Origin: Deinococcus aerius
GTDB lineage: Bacteria; Deinococcota; Deinococci; Deinococcales; Deinococcaceae
DNA: 64,000 nt
Direction: 5' to 3'
Assembly (NCBI RefSeq): GCF_002897375.1
Contig: NZ_BFAG01000010.1
Location: forward strand, 124,001 to 188,000
Part shown: piece by piece, positions 11,374 through 20,901 of the stretch
Layout of the letters: each line of letters starts with the position of its first letter
Position numbering within the stretch: position 1 is the first letter of the stretch
The notes under the pieces: generated by a model
Databases searched by the model: none
What the model was told of the DNA's origin: nothing
The model's input: the letters and a program-made list of their open reading frames with translations, nothing else
Position numbers and translations under genes: made by a program

Positions 11374-12222
11374 TCAGGAGAAGTGGGTGTCGAGGTCGCG
11401 GTACGCCTGGAACATGTTCCCGAGATCGTCCGCCCCGGGGAAACCGAGGCGGCGGTACGCCTCCGGGCTCACCTCGTGGTACACCACCTCGCGCCCGAGC
11501 GCCTCTCCCAGAATCCGGGCCATCTCCGACCCCGAGAGGTGTTCCCCGGCGACCCCGATGCGCTGCCCGGCCAGTTCCAGCCCGCGCTTGAAGATGCCGT
11601 AGGCGACCCTGCCGATATCCCGCGCCGCCACGCCCGCCATCTTCTTGTCGCCCAGCGGAAAGGTGAGGGCGAGCCGCCCGTCCGGGCCCGGCCTGGGGCC
11701 CATGCCGAACCGCACGAGGTTGTCCCAGGAGGACGGGGCTACAGGAAGGTGGTGGGCACGCCCAGCCCGGTGAAGAGCGCGTTGGCCTCGCCCTTGCCGT
11801 CGAAGTGCGGGACCTTGTAGCGCCCACGCAGGGTGGGCATCCGGTCGTCGTCCAGGGGCACCAGGGTGCGGATGTCCTCCAGGGTGGACCAGACGACGTG
11901 CTGGATGCGGGCGTCACGGGCCGCCCGCCTAGGTCAGCTCGCGCTCGGGCGAGAAATGCTCCCAGAAGTTGGTGACGGCAAAGAGGCCATACGCCCCCTG
12001 AAACGCCGCCCGCAGGCTCCCCGGGGCGTCCATGTCGGCGGCGACCACCCCGGCGCCGAGCTCGCGCAGGGAGCGCGCCCGGTCGGACTCCGGGTTCCGG
12101 GTGACGGCGCGCACCGCGAACGTCCGTTCCGGGTCTTCCAGGATGGCGCGGACCAGCCCCCCGCCCTGCGCTCCTGTGGCGCCCAGCACCACGATGATGG
12201 GTTGCTCTGCCGTGTGGGTCAT
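11374..12222 (-). pseudogene. NmrA-like NAD(P)-binding oxidoreductase, broken
   Basis: The ATG at 12222 has GGAGG upstream and begins an NmrA/HSCARG-type Rossmann protein with VVLGATGAQGGG. The frame ends in a TAG near 11930 (after FSPERELT). Coding resumes in another frame (IQHVVWSTLEDI ... YKVPHFDGKGEANALF) and meets another TAG near 11742, then continues in a further frame as FGMGPRPGPDGRLALTF to the natural end at 11374. A small deletion and a second frameshift explain the pieces. Related intact proteins are about 290-300 aa, redox-sensor-like or quinone/NAD(P)H-binding. Confidence 0.75.
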
Positions 12223-12302
12223 CCCCGGGCCTCCTCGTGCCGCCGGGAACGAACAATCATGGCCGCCCTGCTCACGCCGCTCCATCCCTCCCCGGCCCCC
12301 CT

Positions 12303-12518
12303 TCACCGCCCGGTCCAGTGCTCATCGGCCTCCCCCTCGTCCGGCGCGGTGGGCGCCTGGGGCTCCTCCACCAGCCTCTGCAAGAGGTCGAGGACATCCG
12401 GCAGGTTCCTGACGTGCCACACGCGGCCACTCTGCACGTGCTCCAGGTGGTAGCGCCGCGCTCCTCCCTCGTCAAAGTGCCACCACCGCACCAGGCACGA
12501 GTCGTAGTGTGTGCCCAT
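12303..12518 (-). CDS. Small hypothetical protein (71 aa)
   Basis: A soluble acidic protein beginning MGTHYDSCLVRWWHFDEGG, with a beta-rich first half and an acidic C-terminal tail. GGAGGGA precedes the ATG at 12518. It starts 50 bp after the end of the large BTAD regulator on the same strand and is probably cotranscribed with it. Not recognised. Confidence 0.5.
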   Translation of the reverse strand: MGTHYDSCLVRWWHFDEGGARRYHLEHVQSGRVWHVRNLPDVLDLLQRLVEEPQAPTAPDEGEADEHWTGR

Positions 12519-12568
12519 CCCTCCCTCCGGCCGCTTCCGGCGACTACGGCGAGTGTCGGGACGGCCAC

Positions 12569-15553
12569 TTACCCCGCGCTTACCTCTTGCCCCGCCCCCG
12601 GCTCGCGGGCCGCGGCCAGGAGACGCTCCGGCGGCCACCACTCGCAGGCGCGCAGGGTCTCCCGCCACCGTTCCTCGCCGGTGGCCGCGCAGACCCGCCT
12701 GGTCAGCGCCTCGGTCCTCCGGTCAAAGGGCACCGGGCGGCGACGTCCCAGCCGCCCCTGCCAGGTGCGCGCGGCGGCCAGCAGCCGCGCCGCGTGGGTC
12801 CAGTGCCCCCGCTCGGCGGCCACGCCCGCCAGGCCCTCCAGGCAGAGGTCCGCGCCCTTGTCCGCCCCCGCCTGCTCGTACCCGGACAGCGCGGACCGGA
12901 AGTGCGCCCCCGCCTCCGCCGGTCTCCCGAGGGCCAGCGCGGCCAGGCCCCGCACCCGCTCGCAGATGGCCTCGCCCCACACGTCCCCAAGCTCACGGTT
13001 GAGCGAGAGAGCCGTCTCCGCCAGGGTCCAGGCCTGCTCCGGGTCGCCCAGGTCCAGCACGACCTCGGCCAGGCAGCCGTACGTCGAGGCCAGGTTGCGG
13101 GTGTCGCCCAACGTCTGGAAGCGCGCGGCCGCCTCGCGGAACAGGGGTTCGGCCCCCGCCGAGTCACCGCTCAGCCAGAGGGCGCGGGCGAGCTGCATGG
13201 TGGTGTTGGCCTCCTGCCAGGGCTCCCCCAGCACCCGGAAGAGGGCGAGGGCCTCGCGGGCGCGCGCCGTCATCTCCTCGTACTGCCCCTCATCGCCCGC
13301 CAGCACCGCGAGGTTGTTCAGGCTCTTCGCCATTCCCAGGACATCGCCCAGCGTGCGGCGCAGGGCGAGGCTGGCCTCGTGGTATGCGCGGGCCTGGGCG
13401 GGGCGGTCGCTGTCCCGCGCGAGGTTCCCCGCCGCGTTGAGGGCCAGCGCCCGCAGGGGCGGGGGGGCGTCCGTCGCCCGGGCCAGGGCTTCCTCCAGCC
13501 AGCGCAGCCCCTCCCCGAAGTGGTTGCGGATCTCCCAGAAGCGCCACAGGGCCACGGCCAGCCGCAGGCCCGGCTCGGCCCCCTGATCCACCGTGGCCGC
13601 GAAACGCAGGGCGGCGCGCAGGTTGTCGTGCTCGCGCCCGAACAGGTCAAGCCACCGTTTCTGCCGGGGGCCGTACAGCTCGGCGCCCGCTCCCTCGGCG
13701 AGGGCCAGGAAGAAGCGCAGGTGCCGCTCGCGGACGGCCTGGCCCTCCCCGCTGGCCTCCAGCCGCCGCGCCGCGTACTGCCGCACCGGTTCCAGAAAAC
13801 GGTAGCGCCCGCCTTCCGCGCCCGGCTGCGCCTCCACCAGCGACTTGTCCACCAGGCCCGGCAGCACGTCCAGCAGGTCCCCCGGCGCGTCCCCGCACAC
13901 GCCCTCGGCGGCCTCCAGCGTCCAGCCGCCCGCGAAGACCGCCAGCCGCCGGAAGACGACCTGCTCGCGGGAGGAGAGCCGGTCGTGGCTCCAGTCCAGG
14001 GCCGCCTCCAGGGTGCGGTGTTCGGGCCGGGCGTCGCGCGCGCCGCGCACGAGCAGGCGCAGGCTGTCCTCCAGCCGCGCGGCGATGGCCTCCAGGGGCA
14101 GCAGGCCGACGTGCGCGGCGGCGAGTTCCAGCGCCAGGGGCAGCCCGTCGAGCTGCCGGACGATCTGGCCGACCGCCCCGGCGTTGCCCTCCCCGACCTC
14201 GAAGTGTGGGGCGGCGCGCCGGGCGCGGTCCCGGAACAGGGCCACGGCGTCCAGCGCGCGGAGGTCAGCCAGGCTGCCGGTCTTCCCCTCGGGCACGGGC
14301 AGCGGGGCCAGCCGCCACGCGACCTCGCCGGAGACGTGGAGCGGCTCCCGGCTCGTCGCCAGGACGGTGAGCGCCGGGCAGCGCGCGAGCAGGGTGGCGA
14401 CGAGATCGGCGCACGCCCCCACCACATGCTCGCAGTTGTCGAGGAGCAGCAGGGTCGGGCGGTCGTCCAGGTGGGCGCCCACCGCCCCCACCGGGTCCTG
14501 CCCGGGGCGCAGGGTCACGCCCAGCGCCGAGACCACGGTGCCCACCAGCTCCGTCTCCGTGGAGGGGGCAAGCGGGACCCACCACGCGCCGCCCGCGAAC
14601 GCCCCGGCTACACCCCGCGTGAGTTCGAGGCCCAGGCGGGTCTTGCCCACGCCGCCCGGACCCGTCAGCGTCAGCAGCCGGGTGACGCCCAGGAGCTGCG
14701 CCAGCTCGCCCAGTTCGCGGGTCCGTCCCAGGAAGGGGGTGGCGGGCACCGGGAGCGCGGAGGGGACCGCCGCTGGGCTGGGGGAGGCCGCGGGCGACCG
14801 CGCGGTGAGCAGGTCCTCGTACAGCGCCCGCGCCTCGGGTCCCGGCTCGATGTCGAGCGCGTCCCGCAGGGCGCCGCGCAGCACGTGGTACTGCCGCAGC
14901 GCCTCGACGGGCCGCCCCTGCCGGACGTGCAGCCGCATCAGGGCCAGGTGGGCGCCCTCGCCCGCGGGCTCGCTGGCCGTGGCCCGCTCCAGGGCCCGCG
15001 CCGCGCCCGCGGGGTCCCCCGCGTCCTCCAGCAGCGCCGCCAGCGCGACGAGCCCCTCCACGTGACGGGCGCGCAACTCGTCGCGGCGCGCCATCGCCCA
15101 ATCCTCGTAGGGGTCGTCGGGGAGCAGGTCGCCCCGGTACAGCGCCGCCGCCTCCCGGTACAGGGCGGGGTCCGGCCGCCTCGCCGCCGCCGTCAGCGCC
15201 GCCGTGAAGGCGTCCACGTCCACCCACGCCTCTCCGCGCTCGTCCAGGCACAGCACCTCCCCCCGGAAGCGCAGGAAGGGCGAGGGGGCGCCGGGCGCGA
15301 GGTCCGGCGTGAGGACCCGCCGGGCCACGTGCAGGGTGCGGTGCAGGTTGTTCAACCCGGCGTCCAGGTCGTGTTCCGGCCACAGCGCGTCGAGCACCTG
15401 CTCGCGGTGGCGGCGCTGCCCGGGGGACAGGGCGAGCAGCTTGACGAGGTTCGCGGCCTTGCGGCGGCGCCACTCGCCCGGGGCGATCTCCCGCCCGTCG
15501 GCGCAGACCTGGAACTGTCCCAGCAAGCGAATTCGGAGCGCGGGTCCGTCCAC
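12569..15553 (-). CDS. BTAD / NB-ARC / TPR transcriptional regulator (SARP-AfsR type)
   Basis: A 994-residue regulator. It has an OmpR-like winged helix (about 5-95, RIRLLGQFQV and WRRRKAANLVKLLAL), a bacterial transcriptional activator domain (about 95-250), an NB-ARC ATPase with Walker A GPGGVGKT near residue 298 and hhhhDNCEH as Walker B, and C-terminal TPR repeats (about 600-985). Such proteins activate neighbouring genes in response to an unknown ligand. The GTG at 15553 is chosen for its GGAGG; the frame extends upstream to 15649 without one. It diverges from the FAD oxidase gene, its most likely target. Confidence 0.85.
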   Translation of the reverse strand: MDGPALRIRLLGQFQVCADGREIAPGEWRRRKAANLVKLLALSPGQRRHREQVLDALWPEHDLDAGLNNLHRTLHVARRVLTPDLAPGAPSPFLRFRGEVLCLDERGEAWVDVDAFTAALTAAARRPDPALYREAAALYRGDLLPDDPYEDWAMARRDELRARHVEGLVALAALLEDAGDPAGAARALERATASEPAGEGAHLALMRLHVRQGRPVEALRQYHVLRGALRDALDIEPGPEARALYEDLLTARSPAASPSPAAVPSALPVPATPFLGRTRELGELAQLLGVTRLLTLTGPGGVGKTRLGLELTRGVAGAFAGGAWWVPLAPSTETELVGTVVSALGVTLRPGQDPVGAVGAHLDDRPTLLLLDNCEHVVGACADLVATLLARCPALTVLATSREPLHVSGEVAWRLAPLPVPEGKTGSLADLRALDAVALFRDRARRAAPHFEVGEGNAGAVGQIVRQLDGLPLALELAAAHVGLLPLEAIAARLEDSLRLLVRGARDARPEHRTLEAALDWSHDRLSSREQVVFRRLAVFAGGWTLEAAEGVCGDAPGDLLDVLPGLVDKSLVEAQPGAEGGRYRFLEPVRQYAARRLEASGEGQAVRERHLRFFLALAEGAGAELYGPRQKRWLDLFGREHDNLRAALRFAATVDQGAEPGLRLAVALWRFWEIRNHFGEGLRWLEEALARATDAPPPLRALALNAAGNLARDSDRPAQARAYHEASLALRRTLGDVLGMAKSLNNLAVLAGDEGQYEEMTARAREALALFRVLGEPWQEANTTMQLARALWLSGDSAGAEPLFREAAARFQTLGDTRNLASTYGCLAEVVLDLGDPEQAWTLAETALSLNRELGDVWGEAICERVRGLAALALGRPAEAGAHFRSALSGYEQAGADKGADLCLEGLAGVAAERGHWTHAARLLAAARTWQGRLGRRRPVPFDRRTEALTRRVCAATGEERWRETLRACEWWPPERLLAAAREPGAGQEVSAG

Positions 15554-15684
15554 CTTGTCCTCCCGGAAGGGCGTCAGGTACGGGGCAGGTAAGCCGCCCT
15601 GGTCATGCTCGGGCCATGACCCAGGATAGGAGATTCGGACCGCCGCCACGAGACACCCAGCCCACCCAGGAAGGAGACATCGCC

Positions 15685-17118
15685 ATGACCCACCCGTCCC
15701 CCGCCGCCCTGCTCGAGCTGCGCCTGAGTCTCGCCGGACGCGCCCTGAGCAGCGAGCAGCCCGAGTACGAGGTCCGCCGCCCGGTCTGGAACGCCCAGGT
15801 CGACGCCCACCCCGCCCTGATCGTCCAGCCGCAGGACGCGGGGGACGTGGCCCGGACCCTGCGCTTCGCCCGGGGCCAGCGCCTCCCGGTCGCCGTCCGC
15901 AGCGGCGGCCACAGCCCGGCGGGCTTCGGCACCGTGGAGCGCGGCGTAGTGATCGACCTGTCGGGCATGAGGGGCATCGAGATTGATCCCGACACCCGCC
16001 GGGTGCGCCTGGAACCCGGCCTGACCTGGGGCGAGGTGGCCCGCGCCCTGGAGCCGCACGGCCTCGCCATCACCGCCGGGGACGTGCCCACGGTGGGCGT
16101 CGGGGGCCTCACCCAGGGCGGCGGCATCGGCTGGTTCGTCCGCAAGCACGGGTTGAACATCGACCGCCTGCGCGCGGTGGAACTCGTCACCGCGGACGGC
16201 CAGTTCCTGCGGGCCAGCGCGACCGAGCGCCCCGAGCTGTTCTGGGGCCTGCGGGGCGGCGGGGCGAACTTCGGGGTGGTCACCGCCTACGAGTTCGAGG
16301 CGCACGAGGGGGGCACCGTCCTGGGCGGGCTGGTGATGTACCCGGTGCGGGATGCCGCGCACGCCCGGCAGTTGCTGAGCGAGTACGCCCGGATCGCGGG
16401 GTCAGCTCCCGACGACCTCTCGACCCAGGGCCTGCTCGTCGCCGCGCCGCCGCTCCCCTTCATCCCGGAGGAACTGGTCGGCAAACCGCTGGTCGTCGTC
16501 TCGCTGTGCTACAGCGGCGACCTGACGGAAGGCGAGCGGGTGGTTTCTCCCCTGCGGACCCTGGCCGAGCCGCTGCTGGACACGGTCGCGCCCATGCCCT
16601 ACAGCGGGCTGCTGGAGATGCCGCCGTACGGGCAGGCGGGCGACCACGGCTTCCATCACGCGCTGCGGGCCGCCTTCCTCAAGGAGTTGCCCGAGGAGTT
16701 CTTCGGGGCGCTGACGGACTCCGCGCTGGGGGCGGGCCACCCCGGAATGCTGATCCAACTTCGGATGCTGGGGGGTGAGATGAGCCGCGTCCCCGCGTCC
16801 TCGGCGGCCTTCGCCCACCGGGACAAGGCGGCGATCCTGATGATCTCGCACATCACCCCGGTCGGGGCTCCCCCGGAGGTGGAGGCGTGGGGCCAGCGGG
16901 CGACGGAGGCGGTCTTCGCGGCGGTGCGGCCCTTGGCGTCGGGGACGTACGGCAACTTCCTCTCGGTCGGGGAGGAGGACCGGGTGCGCGAGGTCTTCCC
17001 CGGCTCCACCCACGCCCGCCTCGCCGCCCTCAAGGCCGAGTACGACCCGGAGAACGTCTTCGCCCGCAACGCCAACGTGAAGCCCGTGCGCGCGACCGCC
17101 GCCGTGACCCCGGCGTGA
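15685..17118 (+). CDS. FAD-linked oxidase, BBE type
   Basis: A 477-residue flavoprotein with an N-terminal FAD_binding_4 domain (about 35-210) and a C-terminal berberine-bridge-enzyme element (about 430-470, NFLSVGEEDRVREVFPG and DPENVFARN). The His in VRSGGHSPAGFG is the usual 8-alpha covalent FAD attachment site. Bicovalent relatives also carry a Cys before PTVGVGG, but here the sequence is GDVPTVGVGG, so attachment is probably through His only. The substrate is unknown (sugar oligomers or secondary metabolites in relatives). AAGGAG precedes the ATG at 15685; the ATG at 15616 has none. Confidence 0.85.
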   Translation: MTHPSPAALLELRLSLAGRALSSEQPEYEVRRPVWNAQVDAHPALIVQPQDAGDVARTLRFARGQRLPVAVRSGGHSPAGFGTVERGVVIDLSGMRGIEIDPDTRRVRLEPGLTWGEVARALEPHGLAITAGDVPTVGVGGLTQGGGIGWFVRKHGLNIDRLRAVELVTADGQFLRASATERPELFWGLRGGGANFGVVTAYEFEAHEGGTVLGGLVMYPVRDAAHARQLLSEYARIAGSAPDDLSTQGLLVAAPPLPFIPEELVGKPLVVVSLCYSGDLTEGERVVSPLRTLAEPLLDTVAPMPYSGLLEMPPYGQAGDHGFHHALRAAFLKELPEEFFGALTDSALGAGHPGMLIQLRMLGGEMSRVPASSAAFAHRDKAAILMISHITPVGAPPEVEAWGQRATEAVFAAVRPLASGTYGNFLSVGEEDRVREVFPGSTHARLAALKAEYDPENVFARNANVKPVRATAAVTPA

Positions 17119-17127
17119 GGTGAACCC

Positions 17128-17742
17128 ATGCCCGCGACCGCCGAGATTCCGGCAGAACACGCCTACCCGGAGGCCCTCGCGCTGCTCCAGGAGAAATGGG
17201 TGCTGTTCATCGTGGACGCGCTGCTTGCGGGCGCGGGCGGCTTCAACGACCTCGCCCGGCGCCTGGACGGACTGAACTCGGCCACCCTCGCCCAGCGCCT
17301 GAAACGGCTGGAGCAGGCGGGCCTGGTGACGCGGCGCGTTCACGGCCTCATGCCCCCGAGGACCAGCTACGAACTCACGCCCCGGGGGGCGGCGCTGCGC
17401 GGGGTGCTGGACGCCGTGCGCGACTGGGCCGGGGAACCCGGGCGGCCCGCACCCCGCCCTTCGCCCGCCCCTTTGCCGCCCGAGGAGGCACTCCCGTGCG
17501 GCACCTCACCGCCCGGCGGCGCGAGCGGCACCCTCAGGACCGCCGCCGAGATGCAGGTGGACCTTCGCGCCGGGCCGCCCGGAGCAGGGCGTATGGCGCA
17601 TGGACGCATGGCCCACCCCGGATCAGGCCGCCCGAACGGTCAGCATGCGGACCCGCCCCCTCAGCGACTGGTCGAAGGTGAAGCGGCAGATCGAGGCCAC
17701 CGGTCAGGACACCCGCCGGGAGAATTGCCCGCCGGTGGGTGA
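17128..17742 (+). CDS. HxlR-family regulator with an abnormal C-terminal extension
   Basis: Residues 1-110 form an HxlR/MarR-like winged helix (LLQEKWVLFIVDALLAG, RRLDGLNSATLAQRLKRLEQAGLV, SYELTPRGAALRGVL). Family members usually end soon after this point, but here a Pro/Gly/Ala-rich tail of about 90 residues follows and looks like out-of-frame reading. The ATG lies 9 bp after the oxidase stop with GAGGTG upstream, so the two genes are an operon and it may respond to the oxidase substrate. The DNA-binding part seems intact; the tail probably reflects a frameshift or fusion with a decayed neighbour. Confidence 0.7.
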   Translation: MPATAEIPAEHAYPEALALLQEKWVLFIVDALLAGAGGFNDLARRLDGLNSATLAQRLKRLEQAGLVTRRVHGLMPPRTSYELTPRGAALRGVLDAVRDWAGEPGRPAPRPSPAPLPPEEALPCGTSPPGGASGTLRTAAEMQVDLRAGPPGAGRMAHGRMAHPGSGRPNGQHADPPPQRLVEGEAADRGHRSGHPPGELPAGG

Positions 17743-17931
17743 TTGACCACGCCTTCAGCTAAGCGGCCACTTCCCCCCTCGGCGGTGGGAACACCGGGAA
17801 GGGCGCTGTGCCCACCGCACCCACGTTGCCGCGGAACCTCTCGCAGGGGCCGCAGGTCCCGCGCGGCGCCGCCGGAGTTCCCCGAGGCCCCCACATGCGG
17901 CGCCGAACCGGGCGCCCGGAAGGAGACACCG

Positions 17932-18783
17932 ATGTCACGCAGGATGACCAACAAGACGCTGCCGGGAACGGTCCTGGCCCTCATGGCGCTCGGCCCCGCC
18001 TGGGCGGCCCCCGGCAAGCCTGCCCCGGGCAGCGTGCAGGGCCAGGTGCTCGACACGCGCGGTCAGCCGCTGGAGGGCGTGAAGGTCTGGATCAAGCCCG
18101 TCGTGACGACCGGCGTGGCCGAGACCCTGACCGACGAGCGGGGCCGCTACGAGGTGACCGGCCTGCCCCCCGTGGGCTACCGCGCCTATGCCTGGTTGCA
18201 GGTGCCCTTCAAGGGTCAACAGTTCTGTTACCGCCTCGCCCACCCCCGGGTCTCGGACTACAACGCCTTCAACCCGCGGGACGGGTTGATTCGCAACTTC
18301 GTCTGGAAGCTCTCGGGCCGCATCCCCGGCAACGAGGATTACAGCGACCTGGGCTACTTCGGCGGCTCCCTGCCCCTGATGCAGGGCTCCTCGCAGGGCC
18401 GCTTCCCCGCACAGCAGGACGAGATCGAGGTGCAGCTCGTCCCTGTGGGCCAGTTGATCGACGGCAGCGCGGGCAAGGCGCTGACGAGGACGGTCCCCGC
18501 GCGCGGCATGGTGCTGGACGTGCCCATCGGGACCTACCGGGTGCGGGCGACCTTCATCGGCGCGAACGGGCGGCGCGAGCCCCTCCGGGTATCCGGCTTC
18601 GACGGGGACTACGCAAACGAGGCGACGGTCAACTTCAAGGCCCACGGCGGCGGCTGCGCGGGCACGACCGGAGGCGCCCCGGGCCGCGCCTACGTCTACT
18701 GGCAGTTCCGGCGGGGGGCCCCGTCCCCGGCCCCTGCCGCGCCCAGCCCCGATTCGGTGCCCCCAGACGAACCCCTCATGTAA
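17932..18783 (+). CDS. Secreted protein with carboxypeptidase-regulatory-like domain
   Basis: A 283-residue exported protein. A signal peptide ending near AWA (residues 1-22) is followed by a carboxypeptidase-regulatory-like beta-sandwich (about 30-110: VQGQVLDTRGQPLEGVKVWI, TDERGRYEVTGLP) and a second beta-rich part, ending in a Pro/Ala/Ser tail. Such domains are found in surface and transport proteins and do not imply peptidase activity. AAGGAG precedes the ATG. The next gene follows 23 bp later, so the two are probably cotranscribed. Confidence 0.7.
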   Translation: MSRRMTNKTLPGTVLALMALGPAWAAPGKPAPGSVQGQVLDTRGQPLEGVKVWIKPVVTTGVAETLTDERGRYEVTGLPPVGYRAYAWLQVPFKGQQFCYRLAHPRVSDYNAFNPRDGLIRNFVWKLSGRIPGNEDYSDLGYFGGSLPLMQGSSQGRFPAQQDEIEVQLVPVGQLIDGSAGKALTRTVPARGMVLDVPIGTYRVRATFIGANGRREPLRVSGFDGDYANEATVNFKAHGGGCAGTTGGAPGRAYVYWQFRRGAPSPAPAAPSPDSVPPDEPLM

Positions 18784-18806
18784 GGCCCTTCGCCCAGGAG
18801 AAGACC

Positions 18807-19325
18807 ATGAAAGCATTGTCGCGCCTGCCGACCACCCTCGCCCTCGCGGCCCTCTCCATCGCCGCCGCCGCCCGTTCGCCCGCCAACCTCGAACCCTTCG
18901 GCAAGGAGCAGGTCTGCGTCGGGCGCGCCGAGGTCCTGCTGCGCGGCCAGCCCGACCAGGCCATGACCAAGGTGGCCCAGGACAAACTGAACGGTCTGGC
19001 CGCCGCCCTGGGGCTGGGCCAGGGCCAGAACTACACCACCTGCCCCGCCTGGCTGGCCTTCCGCGCCGAGGCGGGTGGCGATGGGGGCGGCAGGCTGGTG
19101 TATCACGCGACCCTCAGCCTGGTGACGCCGGGGCTCCAGACCAAGGCGTTGGAGAACCTGCGCAGCGAGAGCTTCGAGTACGGCGGCGGGTTCGAGTACG
19201 TGACCCTGTGGGACCGCACGCACGCCAGCATCGCCTTCGACGCCGGGAACCTGTCTTTCAGGCTCGGGGCCGAGGTCGTCTCGCAGATGGGCGACTTCTC
19301 CGCCGACTGGCAAAAGACCCACTAG
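18807..19325 (+). CDS. Secreted hypothetical protein (172 aa)
   Basis: A signal peptide (about 1-22, LPTTLALAALSIAAAARS) precedes a mixed alpha/beta domain with two Cys residues (CVGRAEVLL and TTCPAWLAF) that could form a disulfide. AGGAG lies upstream of the ATG. It follows the carboxypeptidase-regulatory-like gene closely. No family recognised. Confidence 0.6.
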   Translation: MKALSRLPTTLALAALSIAAAARSPANLEPFGKEQVCVGRAEVLLRGQPDQAMTKVAQDKLNGLAAALGLGQGQNYTTCPAWLAFRAEAGGDGGGRLVYHATLSLVTPGLQTKALENLRSESFEYGGGFEYVTLWDRTHASIAFDAGNLSFRLGAEVVSQMGDFSADWQKTH

Positions 19326-19360
19326 CCTGCCCCGGCACCTTCACGCGCGCAGATGAGTTC

Positions 19361-19667
19361 ATGGCCAGCCTCCGCGTTCCCCGCCCCCTGCTGGCCGGTC
19401 TCCTCGTGGCGCTGTGGTTGCCCGGCGCCCTCGACACGGCGGGGGCAGCCGCGGCGGCTCGTCCACGGCGGCCCGCTCGCCCTCCACCCGGGGGCCGTCC
19501 TCGCCGAGTTCGCGCGAGGGCTCGGTCAGCACGCCGGGCGGGATGGGCTGCGGCAGCCCGACTCGGCCAGCAGGGGGGCGGCGCCCTGCTGCACCACTTC
19601 CACCGGGCTTTGCGGAGTGGGTTGGGCCCGACCTGCCAACACCGGACCCCGTGGTGGCCCGGATTGA
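19361..19667 (+). pseudogene. Remnant of a secreted protein
   Basis: The ATG at 19361 starts a clear signal peptide (RPLLAGLLVALWLPGALDTA), after which the frame turns into compositional noise. A plausible continuation is in another frame from about 19458 (RLVHGGPLALHPGAVLAEFA) and runs to about 19600. This fits a gene with one frameshift and a lost 3' end. The remnant occupies the 377 bp between the 172-aa gene and the LacI regulator. Confidence 0.4.
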
Positions 19668-19702
19668 GTTTCGCGCCCGGGTGTGGAAAAGTCCGGGCAC
19701 CT

Positions 19703-20743
19703 GTGGCCCCAGACAAGCGCCCCCCGACGACCCTGAGCGACGTGGCCCGGCGGGCGGGCGTCTCGCCCATGACCGTGTCGAACGTGATCAACGGCAAGGG
19801 GGGCGTGCGGCCCGACACCCGGCGGCGGGTCCTGGAGGCCATCGAGGCGACCGGCTACCGGGTCAACGCGGTGGCCCGGGCGCTGGCGGGGGGACAGAGC
19901 CGGGTGATCACGGTCTTCTCCCCGCAGCTCAACCGGCCCTACGCCGCCGAGGTGATTCAGGGCGCGGCCCTGGCGGCCGAGCGGCTGAACTACGACCTGA
20001 TCGTGATGATGCTCAGCGAGCAGGGCCGCTCGGACGTGTCGGTGGTGACCCGCCTGGCCGCCGGGGCGCTGCTGATCCAGCCGTCAAGCGAGGGCCGCTG
20101 GCGGCGGGCGGACCTGCCCGCCCACGTCGTGAGCGTGGACGGCCCCGGGGAGAGGCCGCTCACGGTGGACAACTACGGCGGCGCCCGCCAGGCGGTGGGG
20201 CACCTGCTGGGGCTGGGCCACACCCGCATCGGCTTCATCAGCGGGCTGGAGTCGGGGGACCGCCAGCCCTTCCCCCACCCGCCGGGCCCGCACGACCGCG
20301 ACGACGCCGATGAGCGGCTGCGCGGCTACCTGGACAGCATGGCGGCGGCGGGGCTGGAGGTCCCGGCGGGCTACGTGCAGCACGGCGACTATTCCAAGCC
20401 CAGCGGGGAGCGGGCGGCGGCGCGGCTGCTGGGCTTGCCGCAGCCCCCCAGCGCGATCTTCGTCTCCGGCGACGCGATGGCCCTGGGCGCCATGCACGTC
20501 GCCCAGGACCTCGGCGTGCGGGTGCCGGGGGACCTCTCGGTGGTGGGCTTCGACGACCTGCCCATCGCGGCGGCCTCGCGGCCCGGGCTGACCACGGTGC
20601 GCCAGCCCCTGCAACGGATCGGGGAGGTCGCCGTCCAGATGCTGGTGGCGCTGGCGGAGGGGCGCGATCCGGGGCTTCCACCCCCCTTTCCCACCGAGCT
20701 GGTCGAGCGGGAGTCGACCGCCCCCCCGCGCCCGGCCCGCTGA
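19703..20743 (+). CDS. LacI-family transcriptional regulator
   Basis: A 346-residue repressor with an N-terminal LacI helix-turn-helix (about 8-60: TLSDVARRAGVSPMTVSNV and the hinge-proximal VARALAGGQ) and a periplasmic-binding-protein-like effector domain ending in the usual DLSVVGFDDLPIA block. The likely ligand is a sugar or nucleoside. No sugar operon is adjacent, so the target is elsewhere; a LacI-like palindrome lies at 10930-10937. The GTG at 19703 gives the normal family length, but no strong ribosome binding site is visible. Confidence 0.82.
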   Translation: MAPDKRPPTTLSDVARRAGVSPMTVSNVINGKGGVRPDTRRRVLEAIEATGYRVNAVARALAGGQSRVITVFSPQLNRPYAAEVIQGAALAAERLNYDLIVMMLSEQGRSDVSVVTRLAAGALLIQPSSEGRWRRADLPAHVVSVDGPGERPLTVDNYGGARQAVGHLLGLGHTRIGFISGLESGDRQPFPHPPGPHDRDDADERLRGYLDSMAAAGLEVPAGYVQHGDYSKPSGERAAARLLGLPQPPSAIFVSGDAMALGAMHVAQDLGVRVPGDLSVVGFDDLPIAAASRPGLTTVRQPLQRIGEVAVQMLVALAEGRDPGLPPPFPTELVERESTAPPRPAR

Positions 20744-20901
20744 GGTCCACCCCGGGAGTTCCGCGCCGGGCGTCAGGCCCGGTCAGGCAGGCGCATATGG
20801 CGACGAGAAGGCTTTGCTGATGAAGCCAGGCCGGATGACGACCGGGGGCAGGCCCCAACCCCATCCTGTCCTGGGCAGCTCTGCGCCGTCCAGTCCGGGC
20901 G

